Source: Limonium bicolor (Eukaryota > Streptophyta > Magnoliopsida > Caryophyllales > Plumbaginaceae). Taken from it: a stretch of 64,000 bases of DNA. Location of the stretch: assembly GCA_023374045.1 (NCBI GenBank), contig CM041781.1:141414982-141478981 (forward strand). The letters run 5' to 3'. The first letter of the stretch is position 1, and each line of letters begins with the position of its first letter. This document shows positions 50,240-61,951 of this stretch, piece after piece. Under the pieces are notes generated by a model that worked only from the letters and a program-made list of their open reading frames with translations, ran no database searches and was not told the origin of the DNA. The position numbers and the translations under genes were made by a program.

Positions 50240-51361
50240 ACTAGGCTTACCGGTTCGCGCTGAGCGCTCACCTCATCGCCTGAAGTTCCCACTGTGTACC
50301 GGGTATTTCTTCGTGGATCTATCTCCTTTCCCTTATGACTCCCGGATGAGGATGGCTGTCCTCCCGGTCCTGTAGTATAAGTATTAGTCTGCGGCGCTTG
50401 ACCTCCTCCGGGTCCGCCCGTTTCTCACAGCTGTGCCCTCTACGAGCCCCTAGCTCCTTGTATACCCGGCTCCCTGGGTTGGAAAAGCATTCGTAATAAT
50501 CCTGTGACCTTCCTTTTTGCAATGACGGCACTCCACCTTCCTTCCTGCGCAATCTATGCCTGGGTGATCCTTTCCACAACGTTTACAGTAATAGTGTCGT
50601 CAGGTGGCTTGTTGCCTCTAGGTGGTGCTGTTCTTATGGTTGAGCATCATAGTCTGGGCCGGTCAGACGAGGGATCTGCTCCTTCGTCTTCTGACCTGGA
50701 AATCCATCCGCCCTTTCTTCTTTCAAAGAATTTCTTCGCTTTTTGCAGTAACCACCAGAGGTGGCTCCACCATCATCTCCTTCAGTATACTTCCTTTCTT
50801 TCTTCCTTCGTCGGAGTAGTCGACTCCTGGTATATAGTTCATCAAACTGATGCACCGTGCGCAGTACTGGTCAACGTTTGACTCCCTTGGATTAGGACTT
50901 GATCTCCTGCCTTCTTCTTTGTTTTATGTGTTCGGGGTAGTACTTCTCCCGCAACACTTCTATGAACTCTGTCCATTCAAATTCCGGTGTAGCTCTGCGG
51001 TGGCCCTCAAGGTCCGCCCAAATGTCAGCAGCTGCGCCCTTCAGGTTGTAAGCGGCGATGTCGACTTGCTGTTTTCTGGAACTCCGACATTCTTGAATGC
51101 CTTCTGGTGCTTTGCAATGAACTTCTCCAGTGCGGCGGGGTCCGGTTCCCCTGAATAAGTTGGTACTTTCGCGTTTGCAACGCTCTTCAACCAGTTGGTT
51201 CTCTGGGCCGCGGCGGGTGGGGTATGGCTCCCGTAAATTGAGCTCCTAGCTGTTGCGCGAAAGTTGCCATGGCTGCTGTTAGGTCTTGTACTGTTGGAAC
51301 ATCCCGGTGTCTCGCTACTGCGTCCACTGTTGTCTCCTCGTGGTCCTTCGCTGGTCGACAT
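50240..51361 (-). pseudogene. gag: Element B gag, copy 2
   Basis: Starts MSTSEGPRGDNSGRSSE at 51361. More frame breaks than copy 1: the frame is lost soon after the start, regained for NWLKSVANAKVPTYSGEPD and lost again near 51060. Zinc-knuckle region (about 50600-50470) and Gly/Pro-rich tail (to about 50240) are present. Nearly all differences from copy 1 are small indels. Confidence 0.8.
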
Positions 51362-51548
51362 CTAAGATGAGCATATTTTTATTTCTACTCGGTTGCTACA
51401 CCGTATCACATACACAATCAAAACATGTAAGTAAGCTAACTATTAGTAATAAAATATCCCTAGGGTTTTCTTTTCTAGGTCACGAGTCCTCACAGACGTT
51501 TCCCGTAACCCAATATTCCTATGCTCATTGTCTAGACTCAGTATCTTC

Positions 51549-51577
51549 ATCAGAGCGGTACTCCGCTCTGATACCCA
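51549..51577 (-). promoter_or_regulatory. Primer-binding site and hairpin of element B, copy 2
   Basis: Same hairpin arms (51549-51558 with 51563-51572). The primer site has one extra base (TGGGTATCAGAGC on the minus strand). Confidence 0.8.
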
Positions 51578-51582
51578 CTTTT

Positions 51583-54500
51583 TTTAACACCCCTAAACTT
51601 AATCATTTAATGACGTCATACTCGTAGCATAATAAATAGCAAATCGCAGCGGAAAATAAAACTAACTATCCTTGTTGTTACACGCCGTCACTCACCCTTG
51701 TGAGTACAAGGCATCCTTACTACTTTTCCAACATTACAACTTCCACACGCTGTGATGAACAGGTACTGAGCACTCTCTTATTACAAACCAAATCCAACTA
51801 AATGAGCAACTAACTGAATACAACAACTCCAAAGTATAATACATAACAATCCACAAGTGTTTTATAAAAACACAGCGGCTACCCTGTTCCCCGCACTCGC
51901 CGGCTTGTGTATTCTTCAGAGACCTGAAATGTTTGGCCCCATGAAGGGCTCAGCAACTATGCTGGTATGCTAAAGTAGTCCTAAGTCTTCTAGATTCCTT
52001 AAGTCGTTTTAGCCATCTTGATATTAGTTCTTTACATGAAATACCGGTTTACAATAATAACAGTAAACACTGTAAACACTTAACAAACACATAACAATCC
52101 ACCTGTAAACGCCAGTGTACAATAGTACACAACATCATCAATCACACACAATAACCACACAACAATAAACAATAATCACCATTAGTAAACCATAACAATA
52201 TCAAACGAGATACACTTATTAAACTGCACTTGTTAGTTAGTCACTAAACTTGGCTCTTATCCTTTAAAACAATCATTTAACCTTTCCCAATAATTTTACC
52301 TTCAAGTGTCATGTTAAGATAAACCTCTTAATAAATTGTGGACGAATGTCCCCTGGGTTCCAAAGGAACTGTTACCAACGGACCTTCTGGCCCTGGATAA
52401 ATATATGTAATGACCGATTCGGTCGAACCTGTGCACCTACGGCAGTGCCCTCCGCCATCCCCGAATGTGGCTGATGGATTTCGAGTGACTCCATTATAGT
52501 CCCTCGTTGTGATCACAATGCGCAACCAGAAGGTCGGAACGATCTGGATTCCTCTCTTATAAGTTAGCCCTTTTTGTCAGTGACACAATAACCAATATTT
52601 GAATTAATACCTTAACAGTTGACCACTGTTAGGTTCAATAATACCTAGAGGTCAGTTAGTCTTTTTTTTTCCAGTTTAGATGTGTAAACTTTAGTCACAA
52701 GACATTCGCGCGTAAAATTCAACGCAACAGTTTGGGCAATCCCACATACAATATCAATCACATAAAATCATAGATATCTTCTTAAACATTTAAACACACA
52801 ATGTCTGGACCTTAGGATAATCCTTAGGACATTCAGACCACACAATTAACATACCGTTCACCAAGAAACTGCTAGCTTGTCAAACTCCTATTCAGTAGTC
52901 CCTCCCCGTACGCTGTTATTTAAACATGCAATACCGGTAGTATTAATATAACTATTCACTAAATATTAGAGTACTGTTACTTTAGTGTTTATACTCGTCG
53001 TATAATAACTCCGTATGTTATTTATTTTCTCCTGTTATTTAACAGTGGTTCTAGATAACCTAGCTGTTCATTATTTTATGTGAAACTCACATGTGATAAT
53101 GAATTATCATTTATACGGTACATCTTCACCTCATCAATTATATACTTATAGTTATTTTCACTTATCATTTATATTATATCCCTTGGTCATTTTTATTATG
53201 ACCAAAATTATTTTATAAACTCTATATTATATTCCTTAATATACCATAACACATTATATTACCTAGTTTCACTTCCTTGCCTTATTAAATTACAAAACCA
53301 ATCTTATTAATTCGGCATTTATATATTATACCCAACAACTTAATAAATAACCACATAAAATTTTCCGGTAGTCATAATTGATCCCGTTAACTTTTACAAC
53401 TTAACAAATAACCATATACTCTTATAATTTATTAATACTCTTATCAGTTTCGAAAATTGTAAAACAATTATATTAACTTCTATAAATTGCTAAATAACCT
53501 TATAATTTTTATAATCCACTAATTACCCATATTAACCTTTGTAAATATTAATTAACCACCTTACTTTTACAAATCACCAAATACTCTTATTATCTCGGTA
53601 ATTACAAATTAATACCACCAATTTTATAAATTACTAATTAAGCCCATAAGCTCTTCGGTTTAATCATATAGTTTTCTTTATCAACACTTTTAACCCCAAA
53701 ACTTTATATAAGTTACATATTAACTCATAAACCATAGTTTTAATATTTAATTTCTTCAAATAACCAAAGTAACCATATCTTTTCTTAAATTGCATTTCCG
53801 CCCATATTAATTTCTATCTTCCATATATATTTCCATAAATTACATATTCACCCCAAAACTTTTATAAACTTAATATTTTATGTCATAAATCATTTTAACC
53901 CAAAGTTTTTAGTCAACACTTTGACCAAGACTTAATTTCACAATTAATACTTAAATATACCCATAAAATCATAGGTAATTTTCGGCAATACACTATACTT
54001 CCCAATAATTACCAATAGTCCCAAAACTTTATAGATTGTTATTTTAACACTAAACTCTTATTTAAATTCACCAAAATTCATAATATTAATTCCTACCTTA
54101 TATATATCATAAATATACCAAATTAATCCTTTAGTTCTCGGCAATTACAATAAACACCCCAAACGTTTCAAAATTTATATTTTGCCACAAAACTTATTAA
54201 ACTAGCCATATAAATACTTGTAGCTATTTTTAATACTCCCAAAATTTATAATATAAGTTAATATACTATATATTTCGAAAATCACCCAAATAATGTAATT
54301 CATTCTCGGTTCCAATTTTATTTTACTATATAGTTTTAAAACTTGCTTTAAACCTTATAATAAATACATATAAATGTATATAAGCCATATAACACTTCTA
54401 AAAATTATACTAATGACTTAGAATGATTATAAACTAAAAATAGAACATATTATCCTTAGATACTTCGGTTTTAATATAGGTGCATCCTAATTAATTCTTG

Positions 54501-57213
54501 TGACACTTTTTTATACCTTAAGGTAATAATCTTACCTTATATGTTGTAAATTATTTTCTTGGTAATATAACCTATAGTTTTTCGGCCTTCCTTTATTTAG
54601 AGGTTATACAAAATTTTATACCAAAGTTTGAAGCTTAAATCAAACTTAAACTTAATACACCTTATTATATAAACTTACCCTTAAATCAAGACAACTCTTG
54701 TGCTTGATTTTTCCTTGAATTTCCAAGCTCCCCAAATGATATATTGAAGTTGGTAAATCGAATTCCTTGTACATATATAGGAGATTTATTTGTTAGACTT
54801 CTAACAAGAGTTTATAAATGGTATTTGTATAAATTTTACAAGAGTTTACCTTAGGAATTTATCAAGGTATTTTTGCTACACCTTGAGATGATTGTAGATC
54901 CAATTTTCCTTCATGCAATAATGAAGAGAGTATGGATTTAGGAGGCATATATTTTCGGACATATAGAAGGAAATTGTCTAAGATTTTCAAACATGAAAAT
55001 ACCTTAGATTAATCTTGATTACTCCTTGAATTGATGTTGAATCAAGACAACTCCTTGGAGAATAATTGATGGCGAATTCTTGCAAGTTTGATAGGTTTAT
55101 TCTTGCTTCAAGACTTGATAGAATTAACTAGGAAATTACATTAAAATGGTGTTAGGAATTGTTACTATAATAGAGTTTATTAGCATTTATGAATTAAGTT
55201 AGGAATTGAACAAGGAAGCAAGGAGAGAGCTAGGAGGTTGACATACCAGTTCGTGAAGATGGCAAAGAATTGAAGTTGCCATTCACGAACGTTTTAAGGT
55301 AAGTTCCCAATTGCTTTTGTTTATTATCTTTTTGATTACATTTATTTGATTAATATTTGTTGCATAATTAATTCACCATTATTTGCTAACCTCATAGGCT
55401 TACGGCCGCAGTGATAGAATTATTGAGTTAGGCATCCCAATTATGCATTCCCATCGGCTAGAATGGATGGACCTCATTAAATTTAGATTGTTAATGTTGT
55501 TAATGGATTAGGCTTTATCTAAAGCTAAGTATAATATTGACTAATTAACTCATTGTTTTATATTTTTTTTTTGCAGGTATACGATCGGTGCAGACATGGA
55601 CTGAAGCGGCAACTCACATGCACTCATGGTAATCTTTTATCTATCTTTGTTTAGTATACTAATGTTGTTTAATTAACTAATTCATTTTGTTTTGCAGGTG
55701 GGTACGATCGCATGTGCATGGAGCATATACAGCAATTCATCATGCACTAAAGCGACAAGAATAATGGTGTTAGTTTAATTTGATTCTTATATCATTATAC
55801 TTATCTATTTAACTAACTTGTTTGTTTTGCAGTGGACATGATCGGCGCAGACATGGAGCAGAATGGGGACTCCACTACTGCTGCTTTCTTCACGTAATGG
55901 AGTGCCCATTGCTGATATTAGTTTGCTGATTGATATTAATTATTCATGGCTTTATTCAGTATATGTTATCTTGTTTTAATCTATTGAATCATTCTACCTT
56001 GCAGGTGTGTTGGTCAACGTCCACATGTGGAGCATTAAGGGAGTTCCACATCATGACACTTCACGTGAAAGAAGTACTAGCCAATCTAGACTGGTTTATA
56101 GTACTAATTGATCATATCTTGTTTCTTTGTTTATGTTGCAGGTGTGGTGCTCGTCATGGCTGGAGCAGTGGAAATCCCACTTGAAGAGTCTATTCGCTAA
56201 TGGAGTAATACAAAGCCAACAATCACATGTTATTGTTACGGTAATCTACTAACTATTATGTTAGATTTTGTTTTATAATACTACTAACCTTATCTTGTTT
56301 TGCAGGTATACGAAGTGGAGCAATTTAATTAGGCTGTTATTATTGCTCCATTATTATAGACAACTCGCTAGGATGAGTCATCTTAGCATATAACAATTTT
56401 GTAATAAAACTAGCCAAAATAGACTAGAATTTCCGCCCAACATAGGAATAAATTGAGACTGATTTTTCATTTGATTTTTTTGTTGCATTATATTGTACTA
56501 AGACCATACTAATATGTGTAATAGGTACCAGCCTTTAATTGCCACATTTTTATTATGGCAAAAGATGAAAGTTTTAAGGTAAAAGTGCTGATTTTAGGTA
56601 CCTTTTTGTACTAAAAATCGCCCCCATTTATTCTGAGTTTCAAGTGTTATTTACATTGTTTATAGTCAATAATAATATATTGAAGTGTCACATTGAGTTA
56701 TATAGGGTTATATAAACCCATAACACAATTTTTAGGTTACCCGGGTAAAAAGGAGCGTTAAGAAAACCCCCGAGTATTTTATCTTTGAAGAAGTAGCTTG
56801 GCAATTCTCTTTAGAATGATTAATAATAATTTTAGGAACTCTAAGAATAATTTATATAGGGTTTTGTGCCACCTTGGCACTCCTCCTAGGCATTCCCGGG
56901 CCTTTATGGGGCCCACATCGGGAACTTCCGAGAACTTTGTATTTTTACTCAGTTCTAACTGAGAACTTGTATTTTAAAGATCATAAAATGATCCTTGGTT
57001 AAATTCGTATAATGTCCATAGCTTATATAATTGTTTAACTTAAGGTCGGGCTTTTAACGCTCGTTTCTGACCTTAAGGAGTTTAGGTGCGTTTTTAACGC
57101 CCAAGTGTTTATGTGTTTTCTTAGGGTTTAATAAACCCCTAAATAATATTTATAATTCCTCAAATAATATTTATTTACTAATATTTAATTATTTAAATGT
57201 TAGGGGTATTTCA
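51583..57213 (-). repeat. Element B LTR copy 3 (5' LTR of the minus element)
   Basis: 5631 bp. The inner edge is altered (TTTAACACCCC instead of TGTAACACCCC); the outer edge GGGGTATTTCA is intact and abuts CGGTT. Confidence 0.92.
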
Positions 57214-57982
57214 CGGTTGCCGGCTCAGCTACGCTGGACTCCCGTCCAGAGTTGGTGGCATTAAGATGGTGCGGTGGGATCACCTAAATCCCAGGTTCGA
57301 ATTAAGCTACAACCAATCCCTTCCAGGAACGGTTTGTAAACTGAGAATAAGTTGAGATTAAGATTAAGATAAGGTAAGGAACTAAGTTTAAGGAAATGAG
57401 GACTAAGGAGGGGGTTAATAACCCACTTGGTAAGGGAACGCTTGAGTCATTCATTGTTTGTGAACTATACATGTTCATCTGTGGTTATTGTTATTTCACT
57501 CCATATTATGCTTGTGTATGTAATCAATTTCCATGCTATCGATAATTAGTCGTCGTAGCCCCGTTAGCTTGGGGGCCATGAGAGGGTGTACCAGCATTCG
57601 TGCTGACCCCCTTTGGGGGCTGTTTTTACACTTGCAGGTAAGAGACCCATGAGGACGCACTACGAGAGTAGGAGCGGTTAGACTTAGGATGGGATGTTTA
57701 TTTTGAGTACGGGATGCGCTTGTGCACCCGTCTGTTTATATTTAAACTGTTGTAAGGTTGTGATTATGTCTTAGCTATTTGTACTCAGTTGGTTGTGGTA
57801 TTATGGATGGTGATGTTTTGGGTTGGTTATGTATTTTGGATAAGTGTTGTAAACGTTAAGGCCTGTATATTCTAACGATCAGACCGTGGCAAGGTCCAGG
57901 TGTTTATTATCTCCGCTGCGACGTATTCGATTAAGGGTTCAGTTTTGCGATAACCACGATTGGCTTTGGATGGGGTGTTACA
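57214..57982 (+). repeat. Element A 3' LTR, right part (with duplicated CGGTT)
   Basis: Starts with the CGGTT duplication, continues GCCGGCTCAGC as in 18892 onward and ends GGGGTGTTACA, followed by CTTCT. Confidence 0.93.
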
Positions 57983-57987
57983 CTTCT

Positions 57988-58116
57988 CAAACTAACGAGT
58001 GTGATAATTACTTACTCCCTCCATTATATTCTATTTGTAATTTTATTATCATGTTATCCAAACTATATTATAGACTAAAGTTTTTATATATATATATATA
58101 CATCTCATATTACTAG
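57988..58116. other. Flank between A and C; MITE-like start
   Basis: From 58013 it reads TTACTCCCTCCATTATATTC, similar in feel to Stowaway/mariner-type terminal repeats, then AT-rich sequence with a (TA)n run at 58087-58100. The other end would lie beyond element C, so the assignment is weak. Confidence 0.3.
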
Positions 58117-61100
58117 TGAAATACCCCAAACTTAGATATGGTGTTCAAATGATAAACTAAGATATAAGGAAGCTAAATAATGCCTTAGAAACATTAAGAA
58201 ACATTTCTAATCAAAGAAAATATAAGGAAACACCAAAAGAGCAGTTTTGACAAAAACGTGCTCTAAGCTTGGAGAGACATGGGAGAGTACCCAAATATTG
58301 TCCTAAGACCTTAATAATATCCTAATGGTCATTTTAAGTCAATTACCAAAGAAAACCAAGCTTGAAAACAAGTTAAAACACAAAATGTGCTTTAAGGAGT
58401 CTTAAAGCACGTTTTTGAAAAATTGTCTTGTAAATGAGTTTTGAATGGCTAAATGTCCATCATTACTCTTTAATTAATATGTGTACTATATAGTATCACA
58501 TTTGGAGGTCTATATCAATGGGAAATCAAAAATTTCACAACAATGTGCCTGTTTTTGATGAATAGTGAATTAATTAAGCTAGTTTATAACATAAGTCTAT
58601 ATAAGTGAGACATTTGGTCAACAAAGACTTAATTACCCTCATTCATAAAAGGGGGCCGGTTTTTTAAGTGTGACTCACCACACTTATCTCATTAAGTAAT
58701 TAAGAAAGCAAATAAGTCTTATAAAGCATAAAACACTATTCACCTTTAAGATAAATATCACATTTTTACTTACCTCTCTCCTCACTTCTTCATTCTTCCT
58801 TGTTTCACACGGTTTCTTGCTCTCTTTCTCTTCTCCATTCACGTAGAGCTCAACTCCATGAAAGCTCCATCTTCTCTTGCACACTACTTGCTCATTTAAG
58901 CTCCAAATCCAAAACAAAATACATATTCCTCTTAGTTAGCTCAAGCTCCTCCTTTCTATCTTTCAAAACTTCAAGAGCTTCATTTTGGTGCCAAGTCAAA
59001 CCACCATTAGAGGAGGAAATTCAAGTTTGGAGACCCCATTGGCATCTCCATTCTCTTAAGGTAAAGAAAGTGTAAGAAAATCTAGGTTTCCACCATTTTC
59101 TTCACATGTCCGAAAATATATACTCATGGGACTCCATGTTTATGCCTTGTTCTAGCTTGTTTCTACTCTTCAAAGGAGAGAGGAGGTCCTTCTTGCTTCA
59201 TACCCAAGTTTGTCTTGAGAAAACCAAGGTAAAATAATCACATTAATACCTTAAAGCATATTTTTAACCTAGGGTTTGTTCCTTAGGGTTAATGTGTTAT
59301 CTAGTACTCATTGGAGTCATTGGATATTGGTTAGAACATTGGCAAGGAGAATCACATTGGTGACCGAGATTGAACAAAGAAAACCTAAGAAGAAAAGCTT
59401 TTAAGCTTGTGAGAAAACAAGGTAAATTACTTACCTTAAGGGTTTTGTTGTTTAAGGGAATGGGATTTAGATATATGATGGGTTGGTGTAGAGCTTATAT
59501 TGGGAAGGTGCTATAAAACCTAGGAGAAATGATGACTATAACTTGTGAACTTGTGACCAAGGAGCAAATGAGAAAAGAGATAGTTTAAGAATATGAAGGT
59601 GAAGTACAAGAAGCATTTTATTTCAATGGGAGCCTTGTTGAGTGTATTCGCAGGTTGAAGGCAAATATATGTGGAAATTCAGTGGTTAAGATTATTGTCA
59701 TTTAAGGGCCTAAGTGCCAAGCATTTTGAGTTTAAGCAATACATGATGATGTGGTGAAGTTTTAGTGTAGATTGTGTGTTAAGGTGTTGTGATGAGAATT
59801 TGTGTGGTATTGGTTGTTTGATGGAGAAAAACCATGTTTTAGGAGGTACTATATACTAGGGAACCCATGGCGAAATTTAAAGGAGAGTTTAAGTGTTTAA
59901 GATATTCTAAGGAAATTTAATGACTAAGGAAGTACTAGGAATGTTCTATAGGTTGTCTTGATAAAAAAGGGTGAAGCTAAGGTGTTTTAATGACTTATAA
60001 TGACTTAGATATCACCATGGAAGATTTAGGAATCAAGAGAATGTATTGTGTGTTTAGGACTTAGGTAAATGTTGGTGCACAACTAGGAAGGAAATAATGT
60101 GTTGATGATGGAAGTTTAAACTTGTTAAGGTACTTTAAGTAAATGCTCGAGAGAGTTTTAGATAGTGAGAGATGCTTGGGAGATGATGTTATAGTGGTGA
60201 AGAAAACATTTGGCATAGTGGTTACATTAGGTATGAACCACCACCTAGAAACCTAGAGGAAAGCATTACAAGTGTGGCATTATTACAAGGAAAATGTGTA
60301 ATGATTAAGGTGAAACTTGGTGAATGATTTAATGTGTTTGGAGGATGCTCTATGGTGGGTTTAAGAGTCTAAATGATGTTAGGACCTATTGGATGGCTTG
60401 AGGGAAAGTTTGGAAAAGATTTGACAAAGTTTGGGCATGATTTAGTGGCGTCCGACCAGGGGTCCGACCCAAATTTGGGTCGGACGGCCTCTGTTTAACG
60501 CCTGGAAAAGTTTCTGGAATGGTCCGACCCAGAAGGTTGGGTCGGACATGGGTCGGACGGTTGATTTTCAAAGGGCAAATAAGTTTCTGGAATGGTCCGA
60601 CCCAGAAGGTTGGGTCGGACGTGGGTCGGACATGAGAGGTTTTAGAAGACGGAAAGTTTCTGTAATGGTCCGACCCAGTTGGTTGGGTCGGATATGGGTC
60701 GGACATGTAGGGTTTTTCCAAACCCGAAAGTTACTGGAATGGTCCGACCCAGAGGGTGGGTCGGACGGTGGGTCGGACGGCCCTTAACACTTAAAAAAAA
60801 AAATTTAAATTCTAAGAAGGGTACTAGGTAATAAGGTATACCTTTGGTAGGGTGGTAATGATTGGGACATTAAGAACTTAAGGAATTAAGTTAAGATTAA
60901 GTTTAAGCTTTAACGTTTAAAGTTAAGATTGTAAGCTAAGTGATAAAGACTTGAGAGGTTATTGAATGGGAGTCCTTAGGGACTAAGTGAGTTAAGTAAG
61001 GTGCAAATAACTAATACCTAAAAATGAATGAATGTTTTAGGTTTGTGAATTGGGACCCCGAAGAAGATTAGTCAAACAACGATCGACGGTGAACGGTACA

Positions 61101-61951
61101 GTCCTTCTTGTGACCTGCTTGCTAACGAGGTGTCCCTCGGCTTGTGTGCTATCTGTTTACTTGCTATGACTTAAATAAGATAAAGCATGCAACCGGCTAT
61201 ATATTCTCGTTGTGTTGTGTTGTCTTTACACTAACCCGCGAGACTTGAGATGGTGACTAACCAAGTTTAGTACTTACTGAGTTAAGAATAAGAGTTAAGT
61301 TTGATGGTTGTTGGTAATGCCCGTTAAGGCTTAGCTAGCACATGGTGTCTAAGATGTCTACTAACTGGAACTTGAGTGAGGAAACCCGGGACCGATCTCC
61401 GGTCATGCATGCTAAGGAAAAAGGGGGACGGTATCTGAATCAGATCCGCCCTCCGCTTAAGGACTTGTCTTCGGACTTGTAGCCTAGGGCCGGTTGCCGG
61501 CTCAGCTGCGCTGGACTCCCGTCCAGAGTAGGTGGCATTAAGATGGTGCGGTGGGATCACCTAAATCCCAGGTTCGAATTAAGCTACAACCAATCCCTTC
61601 TAGGAAAGGTTTGTATACTGAGATTAAGTAAGATTGAGATTGAGATTGAGATTAAGATTAAGGTAAGGAACTGAGATTAAGGAAATGAGGACTAAGGAGG
61701 GGGTTACTAACCCACTTGTTAAGGGAACGCTTGAGTCGTTCATTGTTTGTGAACTGTATATGTTCATCTGTGGTTATTGTTATTGCACTTCATATTATGC
61801 TTGTGTATGTAATCAATTTCCATGCTATCGACAATTAGTCGTCGTAGCCCCGTTAGCTTGGGGGCATGAGAGGGTGTACCAGCATTCGTGCTGATCCCCT
61901 CGGGGCTATTTTTACACTTGCAGGTAAGAGGCCCATGAGGACGCACTCGAG
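58117..61951 (+). mobile_element. Element C: diverged A-family LTR, interrupted by D
   Basis: Starts TGAAATACCCC and is collinear with A's LTR up to the GACGCACTCGAG block; about 330 bp short of the expected end, where D begins. Clearly more diverged from A than A's two LTRs are from each other. Whether it is a solo LTR or a 5' LTR cannot be told here. A GATTGA/GATTAA microsatellite lies at about 61627-61665. Confidence 0.88.
60445..60785. repeat. Five-unit three-arm hairpin array in C LTR
   Basis: Occupies the same LTR position as A's array. Units about 75-80 bp apart read GGTCCGACCCA, then GGTTGGGTCGGAC, then a second TGGGTCGGAC arm. Spacers carry GTTTCTGGAATGGTCCG or close variants. The arm sequence differs from A (GACCC versus GAACT) but the layout is the same. 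Confidence 0.85.

Larger units (their letters stand above)
46096..51582 (-). other. Element B internal region 2
   Basis: Collinear with internal region 1 over its whole 5.49 kb, differing mainly by one- to three-base indels. Same content: primer site, gag, about 3 kb without a recognisable gene (about 47245-50230), integrase tail, polypurine-like tracts. Confidence 0.85.
29341..57213 (-). mobile_element. Element B: three-LTR, two-internal Gypsy array nested in A
   Basis: Flanked by CGGTT (29336-29340 and 57214-57218), and A's 5' LTR shows the empty site. Order on the plus strand: LTR (29341-34967), internal (34968-40447), LTR (40448-46095), internal (46096-51582), LTR (51583-57213). Primer sites and gag lie on the minus strand. 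On that strand the LTR edges are TGAAATACCCC and GGGGTGTTACA, the same as element A, and gag is clearly related, so B belongs to the same broad lineage. Both internal regions keep gag and the end of integrase/chromodomain but nothing recognisable between, making B a gag-bearing non-autonomous element. The three LTRs are about 5.63 kb each and nearly identical. Confidence 0.93.
15546..57982 (+). mobile_element. Element A: Tekay/Del-like Gypsy chromovirus carrying AlkB
   Basis: LTR edges are TGAAATACCCC and GGGGTGTTACA; the target duplication CTTCT is at 15541-15545 and 57983-57987. After removing nested element B and its duplicated target, A is about 14.56 kb: LTR 4101 bp, internal 6344 bp, LTR 4114 bp. 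Coding order is gag, (AlkB), protease, RT, RNase H, integrase, chromodomain, which is the Gypsy order; the RT and chromodomain wording fits the Tekay/Del branch of chromoviruses. The two LTRs differ by only scattered changes, so the insertion is recent. The AlkB cargo is not a normal Gypsy component. Confidence 0.95.

Noticed and set aside
60386..60787. ORFs over the C hairpin array on both strands
   Set aside because: The 75-80 bp repeats keep frames open by chance on both strands; no such frame exists in A's array with the same protein.
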